This document shows, piece after piece, positions 56,122 through 64,000 of a DNA stretch of 64,000 nucleotides. Each line of letters begins with the position of its first letter. Position 1 is the stretch's first letter. Position numbers and translations under genes: made by a program. Below the pieces are notes generated by a model. It was not told where the DNA came from and did no database searches. It worked only from the letters and a program-made list of their open reading frames with translations. Origin of the DNA: Pseudomonas ceruminis (GTDB lineage Bacteria > Pseudomonadota > Gammaproteobacteria > Pseudomonadales > Pseudomonadaceae); assembly GCF_021602025.1 (NCBI RefSeq), contig NZ_BQHW01000016.1, positions 62,001 through 126,000 on the forward strand, in the 5' to 3' direction.

Positions 56122-59100
56122 TCAGAAGTCCCGTTTGTAGAAGATATCCAGCGAGCTCGCCAAGCCGCTGGCTGCCTCCAGGTACACCTTTTTGCTCAGT
56201 TTGTAGCGCAATGCGATGGTGTTGGCCGGCTCGAACACCCCTACGCCGTAACGCAGGCTGAGCTTTTCAGTCAGGTTACCGCTGGCGACCACGCTGGTGC
56301 TATCGCCAGAGCCTTCGGTGTCGAGCTGGAAATCATCGATCCCCAGGCTCGACGCCAGGCTGCCGGTGATCCCGGCGCTGCCTGCCAGGCCCAACCCCAG
56401 CGCTGCCTCGGCCAGCATGTTGTTGTCCTCGCCCGAGGTGCCCAACGGGCGCCCCAACACCAGGTAGGACAGCGCCTGCTCCTGGCTCATGGCCGGCTCC
56501 GAGAACACTTGGGTGGTGGGTTGCTCGGCGCTGCCGCTCAGGCGGATGCCGGCGATCACGTCATCGACCTTGCGGATGGCCTCGATATCCAGGTAGGGCT
56601 GGTCGAGAGGCCCGGCGAACAGCAGGCGCGCCCGGCGAATGGTCAGGCGCTGGCCATAAGCCCGGTAGCGGCCATCGGCCAGGCTCAGTTCGCCACGGGT
56701 ATCGAGGTTGTCGCCGATGTGCACATGGCCGAGCAGGTTGGCGCTCAGGCCAAAGCCACTGAACGACAGCTTGTCTTGTCCTACCTCCACATCGATGTCC
56801 ATGGCCATCGCCATGGGTGCCTTGCCCTCCTCGGTTTGATGGCCAACGATAACGGTGTCGTCCGACACCTTTACCGTCGACGGCGGCAGTTCGCGCACCG
56901 TGATCTTGCCTTTGGGCACGCGTACCTTGCCTATCACCGCCAGCTTGTCATCGATCAGACGCAGGTTCAGGTCGGGCGCCACCTCGAGCGTTGCGTAGGG
57001 TTCGACGGTGACCGGCAACTGCTGGCCCTGCACGCGCACGTCCATGCCCAAGGCCTGGCCCCAGGTTACATGCCCCGCCAACGTAGCGCGCCCCGCTTCA
57101 CCGCTGCGCCAACTGCCGTCAAGCTGCACCTGTTCGCCCGCGATCAAGGCTTGCAGCGACAGGTCCTGCACGCTCACTGGTAGCTCGGCACCACTGACTT
57201 CGCCACCCTTGAGGCTCAGGCTGCCGTTGACCTGCGGGGCCAGCAAGGTGCCGGACAACCGGCCGTCGCCATTCAACTGCCCGGCCAGCCGCTCGACCAT
57301 GGGCACGAATGGCCGGGCAATCGACAGGTCCAGGCCGGCCAGGCTGAACTCGCCGGACAGCGGCTTATCCTTGCCCAACGGGTCGAGCCGGGTATTGACG
57401 CTCAGCGTCCCCAGGCGCTCACCACGGAACGCCAGGCGAGTATCGATCCGGCGTGGCGCCAGGGTGCTGTCCAGGCGCAAGGCCTGGTAGGGGAAGTCGA
57501 CCCAACGCCCTTTGTCACGTACCCGCAGGGTGCCGCCACTGGCGTCGACCGCAACGGTGCCTTTGGGGCCGCTGGCTGGAATGTCCAGGTTGATGTCAGC
57601 GTTGAGCAGCCCTTGCCAGGCAAAATCCTTGGGCAGCCACTGCGCCAGGCTATCGAGGGGGAACTGCTTGAGGTGATAACGCAGGCGCGGCTCTGGCGCC
57701 AGGCGCTGGTCATCGCCGCACAGGCTGGCTTGGCCAGAACGCCAGCAGTGGGTTCCGAAATCTATCTGACCGCTGGCCAGGCGTTGCAGGCGGGCAGGCG
57801 CTTGCAGTTGCCAATCCTGGCCACCGGCCTGGACCCTGCCGCTGGCCAGACGGCCACGCCAGTCACCTTTGTTCAGTTGGCCATCCAGACCAAGGTCGAG
57901 CTTCAACTGCGGGCCGTCGAGTGCCAGCGTCAATGCCTGCTGGCGGATATCGCCCTTGCCGTTGGTGCGCAAGGTGCCCAGTACCGTATCGCCCAGGCGG
58001 ATGCCAGTGGCCTTGAGGTCGATCACGCCACGCTGGGCGCTGTCCAGGCGGGCATCCAGGTCCAGCCGCTGGATACGGTTCTGCTCCTGCGCCAGTTGCT
58101 GCCCCTGCAACGTCAGGATGCCCTGCGGGGCCTTCAGCGTACCGCTTACATCCAGGCGCCCCTTGGCCTGGCCCTGCAGCCCGGGCCACAGCTGCCCCAG
58201 GCGCGGCAGGTCGAGGTCGACACGCCCGGCCAACCGCTGCTGCAGGCTACCGCTGCCATTGATACGGTTATCGCCCAACTGCACCGCCAGCGCGCCGAGG
58301 GTCCAGTTCTGCCCGGCACCTTGCGCTTGCACCTTGAGCACCGCCGGCTGCCCACGCAGACGGCCCTTGAGGTCCAATTGCGCCTCTAGCGTGAGCTGCT
58401 CCCCTTTCATTTCACCCTTGCTGCGCAAGGGGCCTGCCAATGTGCCAGGCAGCTCTGCGAGCCAGTAAGCGGGGTCGAGTGCCGACAACTGCAGATCAAC
58501 GTCCCAGGCCAGCGTATCGGCGAAGCGTACTTCAACGCTGCCGACCGCCTTTCCTTGCCCAGCGGTCAGGGCCAAATGCGGCAGACGCACCTGGCTCAAG
58601 TCGCCTTCGAACGGGCTGGCCAGGGTAAATGCCCCCGCCGGGCCGTCGAGGTCACCATTGAAAGCACCTTGGTAATGACCATCACGGTAATGCACTTGGG
58701 CATCGAAGCGTTTGAGCGTAACGTCTGGCGGCGTTTCCAGCGGATACAGGCGCAGCCAGGGGAAGTCCTGCCAGTCGACCCGCGCGTCGGCGGTCAACCC
58801 TTGCTGCCAGTCGGCGCTGGCCTGCAGCTTGACGCGCTGGCTGTCGCTGGCAGAAAGGTCCAGGGCATCCAGTTGCGCCCCTTTGGCATCGACCTTGCCC
58901 GTGAGGGCCAGGGCGATCGGTGCCTGTTCAGCAGGCAAGCTGGCACTGCCAGACAATCGATAGCCGTTGAGCAGGTCGCCTGTGGCATCGAGCTTGAGCT
59001 GATTGAGCTGCAATGTATCGGGCAGCGAGGCCGCTGCTTTGAACGCGTCGGCGCGAATGTGGAGCGTTGCCGGCAGGTGCTCGGCCAGGGCCTGTACCTG

Positions 59101-59796
59101 GCCGGTCAGCCGGGCGTCGAGGTAACCGCTGCTGGTTGCATCCAGCTCGAGGGCCTTGTGCAATTCTCCTGTAGCGGTCAATGCCAGCTGCCAGGCCTGG
59201 CCTTGCACTGCCGGCAACTGTACCTGCCCCTGAAGTTGCAGCGGCCAGTCGCCTTCTGGCTGCACATTGCCCTGCACATCGACCCGCAGGTCATCGCGTT
59301 GCAATTGCAGGCTGTCGACCCGCAGCCCCGCGGCAGTCCAGTGGGCAGCCAAATGCAAGTCACCCAGCACGTCACTGCCGTCCAGACGCAGTTGGCCGAC
59401 CTTGAGTTCACCCAGTTCGATGGCCACGGGCAAGCGCAGTACCGGCAGTTGCACTGGCCCGCTGTCGGCGGGCTGATCGCTGGGCCCGAAGGCCATGTCG
59501 ATGCGCTGGGCATGCAGTTGGTCGATGCACAGCGTGGCCCGCAGCAAACAGCCAGGCGACCAGCTCAATAGCGGCGCTTGCACTTGCACGCGGCTGGCAC
59601 CGTCGCTCCAACTCAGCTGGCTGGCCTGCCAGCGGCCTGCCAGGCGGCCCTGAAAGTCGTTGACCTGCAGCCCCGGTACGCGCGCAAGCGCCCAACGGCT
59701 GCCGCCCTCGGTGCCCAGCAGCAAGCCTACAGCCAGCATCACCAGCAGCACGCTGCAGAGCACGCCGACCAGCACGAATTTGAACACACGCATCAC
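56122..59796 (-). CDS. tamB: TamB translocation and assembly module inner-membrane subunit
   Basis: Very large (1224-residue) protein anchored by an N-terminal helix (FKFVLVGVLCSVLLVMLAVGLLLG) and spanning the periplasm as a lipid-transfer-like beta-taco, with the DUF490 C-terminal domain ending ASGLASSLDIFYKRDF. It works with TamA in outer-membrane biogenesis and lipid homeostasis. Its start overlaps the tamA stop by four bases. Normal length for the family. Confidence 0.95.
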   Translation of the reverse strand: MMRVFKFVLVGVLCSVLLVMLAVGLLLGTEGGSRWALARVPGLQVNDFQGRLAGRWQASQLSWSDGASRVQVQAPLLSWSPGCLLRATLCIDQLHAQRIDMAFGPSDQPADSGPVQLPVLRLPVAIELGELKVGQLRLDGSDVLGDLHLAAHWTAAGLRVDSLQLQRDDLRVDVQGNVQPEGDWPLQLQGQVQLPAVQGQAWQLALTATGELHKALELDATSSGYLDARLTGQVQALAEHLPATLHIRADAFKAAASLPDTLQLNQLKLDATGDLLNGYRLSGSASLPAEQAPIALALTGKVDAKGAQLDALDLSASDSQRVKLQASADWQQGLTADARVDWQDFPWLRLYPLETPPDVTLKRFDAQVHYRDGHYQGAFNGDLDGPAGAFTLASPFEGDLSQVRLPHLALTAGQGKAVGSVEVRFADTLAWDVDLQLSALDPAYWLAELPGTLAGPLRSKGEMKGEQLTLEAQLDLKGRLRGQPAVLKVQAQGAGQNWTLGALAVQLGDNRINGSGSLQQRLAGRVDLDLPRLGQLWPGLQGQAKGRLDVSGTLKAPQGILTLQGQQLAQEQNRIQRLDLDARLDSAQRGVIDLKATGIRLGDTVLGTLRTNGKGDIRQQALTLALDGPQLKLDLGLDGQLNKGDWRGRLASGRVQAGGQDWQLQAPARLQRLASGQIDFGTHCWRSGQASLCGDDQRLAPEPRLRYHLKQFPLDSLAQWLPKDFAWQGLLNADINLDIPASGPKGTVAVDASGGTLRVRDKGRWVDFPYQALRLDSTLAPRRIDTRLAFRGERLGTLSVNTRLDPLGKDKPLSGEFSLAGLDLSIARPFVPMVERLAGQLNGDGRLSGTLLAPQVNGSLSLKGGEVSGAELPVSVQDLSLQALIAGEQVQLDGSWRSGEAGRATLAGHVTWGQALGMDVRVQGQQLPVTVEPYATLEVAPDLNLRLIDDKLAVIGKVRVPKGKITVRELPPSTVKVSDDTVIVGHQTEEGKAPMAMAMDIDVEVGQDKLSFSGFGLSANLLGHVHIGDNLDTRGELSLADGRYRAYGQRLTIRRARLLFAGPLDQPYLDIEAIRKVDDVIAGIRLSGSAEQPTTQVFSEPAMSQEQALSYLVLGRPLGTSGEDNNMLAEAALGLGLAGSAGITGSLASSLGIDDFQLDTEGSGDSTSVVASGNLTEKLSLRYGVGVFEPANTIALRYKLSKKVYLEAASGLASSLDIFYKRDF

Positions 59797-61544
59797 AGCT
59801 CGGGCCCCATGGAGAAGTGCAGGCGAATACCGCCGTCGTCATCGAGGGCCTTGGCCAGGTCCAGGCGCAATGGCCCGACCGGCGAAACCCAGCGCACACC
59901 AAAACCCACCCCAGTCTTGAGGCTAGGCAGTTCCAGGGTGTTGAACGAATTGCCCTGGTCGACGAAGGTCGCCACCCGCCACTTTTCGGTCAACGAATAC
60001 TGGTACTCGACGCTGCCTGCCACCAGATAACGGCCACCGATGCGGTCGCCATCGCTGTTTTTGGGCGACAGTGTCTGGTAGTCGTAACCACGCACACTCT
60101 GGTCACCACCGGCAAAGAAGCGGAGCGAGGGGGGTATGTTGTTCTTGTAGCCGTTGGTGGCGCTGCCACCGAACTGCACCCGGCCCAGGAAACGGTGGTT
60201 GTGGCCGAGGGTGGTCAGGCCCTTGAGGAGCACATTGCCGTGCAGCAAGTTGGTGTCCGACACCACCCCCTCCTTGGCCACCTGGGTGTCGAACTGCAGG
60301 CGGTAGCCGTTGTGCGGGTCAATGCGGTTGTCGCTGCGCAGGTAGGAGAAGCTTATGCCCGGCATCAACAGGTTGCTCAGGCCCGAATCGTCACCCAGCC
60401 GATATTCTTCGCGCTGGTACTTGAGCGAAATCACCCGCTGCCAGCCGCTGGGCAGCTTGCTGTGCCACTCCGGGCCAACGGTGAGCAGCTTGCTGAGGGT
60501 ATCGGTGCCGGCGATTTCTTCGTTCTGGTAGCCACCGGCGAACCGCAGCTTGTCGGTCAGCGGCGGATCGAGCGGTATGTCGTACCACAGGCCAACGTTC
60601 TGCCGCGGCGCCGACAGTTCGGCTTCCCAGCCATAGCTGTGGCCTTGGGGGTTGACCCAATGGCGTGTCCAGTTGGCTTTGCCACGCGGGCCGACATCGG
60701 TGGAGAAACCCAGGCCAAGGCCCATGGTCCGCGGTTTGCGCGTGTCGAGGCGAACGTCCACAGGGATTTCTTCGGCCACGGCGGCGGTGGGTGCGGCATC
60801 GACACGCACGCCTTCGAAATAGCCACTCGATTGCAGGTCGTTGTTGAGTTCGGCGATCAGTTCCGAATCGTAAGGGGTGCCAGGCTTGAACGAAACCATG
60901 CGCTGCAAGAGGTCTTCGTCCAACGGCGTGTCGCCACTGAACCTGACCGCCCCAAGGCGATAGCGCTGGCCGCTGTTATAGACCAGCTCGATATCAGCCA
61001 CCCCGGCCTGCGGGTCGACCGCCAGCCGCTGACGGCTGAAGCGCCCACTGAAGAACCCGTAGCGCGACGCCTGGTTTTGGATCAGCCGCTTGGCGTCCTC
61101 GTACAGCCCATGGTTGAGCGGCTCACCCGGGCGCAGGGCTTTGCTGTCCGGCACGCGAAAGGCCTTCATCTCGCTGGCCGGCCCTTCGATGCGCACGGTC
61201 ACGTTACGCAAGCGGATAGGCTCGCCTGGGTCGATACGGATGATCAGTTGTAGAGGTTGGTCGGCTTTGGCGGGCGGCTTGACCTCAGTGTCGATCTGCG
61301 CCTGATAGTAGCCAAGTGCCTGCGCAGCCTTGCGCGCCTGCTCCTGTGCCCCGCGGCTGAAGCGCAATAGCGCCTCTTCGTCGCGGTCTCCAAGGCTCCC
61401 GATATAGCCTTCGACATTGGCCTTGAGCGCCTTGTTGGCCGGTTTTACCTGCACCAGCAACTCGCTCTGGCCCCATGCTGCGAAACTGGCGGCCCAGAAA
61501 ACCAGGCCCCAGGTTAGTCTTCCTGAATACGTCATGCGGCGCAT
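59793..61544 (-). CDS. tamA: TamA outer-membrane assembly factor (Omp85)
   Basis: Outer-membrane protein of 583 residues with a signal peptide (MTYSGRLTWGLVFWAASFAAWG), three POTRA domains to about residue 260 and an Omp85 barrel, whose last strand is RLHFSMGPEL. The VRGYDYQTLSPKN loop fits the VRGF/Y motif of Omp85 proteins. Partner of the overlapping tamB. Start at 61544 is listed; ATG at 61535 is also possible. Confidence 0.95.
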   Translation of the reverse strand: MRRMTYSGRLTWGLVFWAASFAAWGQSELLVQVKPANKALKANVEGYIGSLGDRDEEALLRFSRGAQEQARKAAQALGYYQAQIDTEVKPPAKADQPLQLIIRIDPGEPIRLRNVTVRIEGPASEMKAFRVPDSKALRPGEPLNHGLYEDAKRLIQNQASRYGFFSGRFSRQRLAVDPQAGVADIELVYNSGQRYRLGAVRFSGDTPLDEDLLQRMVSFKPGTPYDSELIAELNNDLQSSGYFEGVRVDAAPTAAVAEEIPVDVRLDTRKPRTMGLGLGFSTDVGPRGKANWTRHWVNPQGHSYGWEAELSAPRQNVGLWYDIPLDPPLTDKLRFAGGYQNEEIAGTDTLSKLLTVGPEWHSKLPSGWQRVISLKYQREEYRLGDDSGLSNLLMPGISFSYLRSDNRIDPHNGYRLQFDTQVAKEGVVSDTNLLHGNVLLKGLTTLGHNHRFLGRVQFGGSATNGYKNNIPPSLRFFAGGDQSVRGYDYQTLSPKNSDGDRIGGRYLVAGSVEYQYSLTEKWRVATFVDQGNSFNTLELPSLKTGVGFGVRWVSPVGPLRLDLAKALDDDGGIRLHFSMGPEL

Positions 61545-61586
61545 GCTACCAGAGCGAGGCGCTCAAGGGAGCCGTCTGGCGGCCCT

Positions 61587-62237
61587 TCAAGCGATTGTGG
61601 GCATGGAGGACTCCGGGTTGGGATGAAAGAACACCCGCTCTCTGATGGGGCCTACCGCCACCTCGCCTATCTCCTGATAGCCCTGGCGCTCGTAAAACGC
61701 CAGGTAATGCTCATTGCCCGAGTCCAGCACCACCCCTTGGGTGTTGGGGTCTTGCGCGCACCAGTCGTGCACCGCCTGTAACAACTGTTCGCCGTAGTGG
61801 GCCCCACGAAACTGCGGGTGCACCCCCAGCAGCGGCAGCATATGGACCTGGTCCGTCGGCAAGCAACTGGCCAGCGCTGCCTGGTAGTCCATGTAGCGCC
61901 GGGTGCAGCGTTGGCCGGTGCCCAGCAGCATACGCAGGCGCCATGCCCAACTGTCAGCCACGCCCAGCCTGCGTTGCGGGGGCACGATCAACGCCAGGGC
62001 AATCAGGCGATCGTCCAGCAACAGGCCAATGGCCGGCAGTTGCAGATAGAAATGCTGACGGACCCATTCGCGCACCATCACCCGCAAGCGGCGCTCATAG
62101 CCCGGGCGCTGAGCTTCGAAGATATAGGCAAAGGTCGGTTCGTTGCGGTAGGCGTGGTACAGCAGCGAACGTGCCTCGCGGCTGTAGCCGTCATCGAGCG
62201 AGCAGATGCGGGCTTGGGCGGCAGTGGCTTCGGGCAT
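61587..62237 (-). CDS. GNAT-family N-acetyltransferase
   Basis: 216-residue GNAT protein. The acetyl-CoA binding motif is MLPLLGVHPQFRGAHYGEQLLQAV (R/Q-x-x-G-x-A/G-like), followed by VVLDSGNEHYLAFYERQGYQ. Substrate unknown. AGGAGG lies ten bases before ATG 62237; using the upstream ATG at 62264 would put that sequence inside the coding region. Confidence 0.85.
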   Translation of the reverse strand: MPEATAAQARICSLDDGYSREARSLLYHAYRNEPTFAYIFEAQRPGYERRLRVMVREWVRQHFYLQLPAIGLLLDDRLIALALIVPPQRRLGVADSWAWRLRMLLGTGQRCTRRYMDYQAALASCLPTDQVHMLPLLGVHPQFRGAHYGEQLLQAVHDWCAQDPNTQGVVLDSGNEHYLAFYERQGYQEIGEVAVGPIRERVFFHPNPESSMPTIA

Positions 62238-62400
62238 TGCGAGAGGTCCTCCTGGAATCGGCATACAGTGCCTTGGAGGGTGCTCCGCTGCGCATCGTTC
62301 ACCCCAGCCTGCACGTTAGCAGCGCCTTGGCAAAGCTGCCACGCTGGTGATGACGGCCGATGTCGGCTAGCATCCGGCCTTTTATCAGGATTGTCTTTCC

Positions 62401-63213
62401 ATGAAGATCGTCTGTTTCAACATCAACGGCCTGCGAGCCCGCCCGCACCAGCTGGCGGCGCTGATCGAAAAGCACCAGCCGGACGTGATCGGCCTGCAGG
62501 AAACCAAGGTCAGCGACGATCAGTTTCCCCTGGCCGACGTCGAAGCGCTGGGTTACCACGTGCATTACCACGGCCAGAAGGGCCATTACGGTGTTGCCCT
62601 GCTGTCCCGCCAGGCACCGCTGAGCCTGTTCAAAGGCTTTGCCAGTGATGAAGAAGACGCGCAGCGCCGTTTCATCTGGGGCACTTTCGCCGATGCCAAC
62701 GGCACGCCGATCACGGTCATGAACGGCTACTTCCCCCAAGGCGAAAGCCGCGACCACCCCACCAAGTTCCCCGCCAAGCAGCGCTTCTACAGCGACCTGC
62801 AGGCGCTGCTCGAAGGTCAGTTCAGCAATGACCAGCCCGTGCTGGTCATGGGCGACATGAATATCTCGCCCCAGGACTGCGACATCGGTATCGGCCCGGA
62901 CAATGCCAAACGCTGGCTCAAGACCGGCAAGTGCAGCTTCCTGCCTGAAGAACGGGAGTGGATGGAGCGCCTCAAGGGCTGGGGCCTGGTGGACAGCTTC
63001 CGCCACCTGCACCCGGACGTCGCCGACCGCTTCAGCTGGTTCGACTACCGCAGCCGCGGCTTCGAGGACGAACCCAAGCGCGGCCTGCGCATTGACCTGA
63101 TCATGGCCTCGCAGGGCCTGGTACCGCGTATCAAGGCGGCAGGTGTGGATTACGAGCTGCGGGCGATGGAAAAGCCTTCGGACCATGCACCGATCTGGCT
63201 TGAGCTGAGCTGA
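62401..63213 (+). CDS. xthA: exodeoxyribonuclease III
   Basis: AP endonuclease and 3'-to-5' exonuclease of base-excision repair, 270 residues. The EEP-fold catalytic residues are seen in [35 protein letters not shown] and the C-terminal [10 protein letters not shown]. Complete, with AGGA ten bases before the ATG. Confidence 0.96.
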   Translation: MKIVCFNINGLRARPHQLAALIEKHQPDVIGLQETKVSDDQFPLADVEALGYHVHYHGQKGHYGVALLSRQAPLSLFKGFASDEEDAQRRFIWGTFADANGTPITVMNGYFPQGESRDHPTKFPAKQRFYSDLQALLEGQFSNDQPVLVMGDMNISPQDCDIGIGPDNAKRWLKTGKCSFLPEEREWMERLKGWGLVDSFRHLHPDVADRFSWFDYRSRGFEDEPKRGLRIDLIMASQGLVPRIKAAGVDYELRAMEKPSDHAPIWLELS

Positions 63214-63352
63214 GAATGCTCACGGTGTGAAAGTGCATGAGGGCTGCCAGAGGCATGCCTTCATGCCGGTGGTGCCCTTGAGGTCGAACCCTGCGCCTTC
63301 GGCGCTCGGCCTCCAGGGCATTGAGCACTGTTCGCCAGCCCCGCACAAAACA

Positions 63353-64000
63353 CTACAGCCCCAGCCGCAATGCCTCCCCCACCCCTGCCCCGCGCACATC
63401 GTCCGCTGCACTGACCAAGGCAAAGTTGTACGCCCCATGCGTCCAGTAACGTGCCTCCAGCTGCCCGTCTACCCGCTGCCCCTGTGGCATACGCTCATAG
63501 TGTTCACCGGGTGAACGCAGGAACAGGCTGATGCGCTGCCCCCTGCGATCCTGGAACACCAGCAACGCCGCCGGCCCCTGCTCGTTGCTCAGCAGGCGCG
63601 CGCCTACCGGCTGGAAGCCGTAGACGCCAAGATCAGGCAGTTGACCTACACGGTTAAAATGCCTGCCCAGCCAATCGCGCAACTGCGCCGGGTCACTGGC
63701 CTGGATATCCAGCGCTTGGCTGTCGGCGAACAGCCGATGGGCCTGGACGGCATCAGCCATGGGCAGGTCATTGCCCGCCAAGGTGACCTGCCGCGCCTGC
63801 CAGCCGCCGAGCGCGCCCACCCCCATGGCCAGGAGCAGCACCGCCACCGAGGCCAGGCGCCGCTGCCGTCGTTGGCGCAAGCGCCGTTGCACATGCCGCA
63901 CGTCGAGCTGGAGCCTGCCCGGCTGTTCACCGAAACCCGCCAACGCCGCCCGCAGGCGCCGGGCATCGTTGCGCCAGGCTTCAAGGCGCAGCGCCTCCTG
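63353..64000 (-). CDS. anti-sigma factor, partial (5' end outside window)
   Basis: The reverse-strand frame is open through the right edge (…RLEAWRNDARRLRAALAGFGEQPG), has one membrane helix (LASVAVLLLAMGVGALGGW) and a periplasmic domain with LRDWLGRHFNRVGQLPDLGVYGFQPVGARLL and AYNFALVSAADD. This is the layout of membrane-bound anti-sigma factors that hold ECF sigma factors. The N-terminal cytoplasmic part and its sigma partner are beyond the window. Confidence 0.75.
   Translation of the reverse strand, partial: QEALRLEAWRNDARRLRAALAGFGEQPGRLQLDVRHVQRRLRQRRQRRLASVAVLLLAMGVGALGGWQARQVTLAGNDLPMADAVQAHRLFADSQALDIQASDPAQLRDWLGRHFNRVGQLPDLGVYGFQPVGARLLSNEQGPAALLVFQDRRGQRISLFLRSPGEHYERMPQGQRVDGQLEARYWTHGAYNFALVSAADDVRGAGVGEALRLGL

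Overview
The window reads as a Pseudomonas chromosome, most likely of the P. putida group. The evidence is the high-GC codon use of the core genes, the lexA2-imuA-imuB-dnaE2 mutagenesis cassette, the ureDABCEJFG urease cluster, pvdQ, paired Pseudomonas-type REP hairpins, and the mix of metabolic neighbours. Two core blocks flank an AT-richer accessory island of about 15 kb (roughly 18.6-34.1 kb).

Left core (1-18.6 kb): the 5' part of hpd (4-hydroxyphenylpyruvate dioxygenase, cut by the window edge), a CSS/EAL phosphodiesterase, a RarD-type permease overlapping a convergent TerC-CBS-CorC membrane protein, and a Fur-box-controlled TonB siderophore receptor. Next come an ato operon (CoA-transferase alpha and beta subunits plus AtoE fatty-acid permease) with a divergent LysR regulator and an aldo/keto reductase, then the SOS mutasome operon lexA2-imuA-imuB-dnaE2 behind a palindromic LexA2 operator.

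Island (18.6-34.1 kb): both edges are littered with decayed mobile DNA. On the left are an IS5-like transposase scrap, a possible HNH N-terminus and a frameshifted type IA topoisomerase fragment; on the right is an IS110 transposase remnant. Inside is what looks like a self-contained catabolic regulon. It holds a LacI-type regulator, a cupin, a polar-amino-acid ABC transporter (two permeases, ATPase and a distant binding protein), a proline-racemase-family epimerase, a DadA-like FAD oxidoreductase, a RutD-like hydrolase, an aspartate-dehydrogenase-like enzyme, an SDR and a NIPSNAP-like protein. A shared palindrome close to CTGTAATCGTTTACAG lies upstream of five transcription units, including the regulator itself. 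An IS5-family element inserted with a TTAG duplication splits the second permease gene. The substrate is not known; the enzymes suggest an epimerisable cyclic or substituted amino acid.

Right core (34.1-64 kb): a HAD phosphatase, a DUF899 protein, the complete urease operon, a glyoxalase-like pair, ilvE, an OmpR-type two-component system, cysS and glnS (minus strand), ppiB-lpxH, pvdQ with a PvdS-type promoter and a divergent Fur-like winged-helix protein. These are followed by a Mor-like regulator with two DUF2589 proteins (uncharacterised), tamA-tamB, a GNAT acetyltransferase, xthA and a partial anti-sigma factor gene at the right edge.
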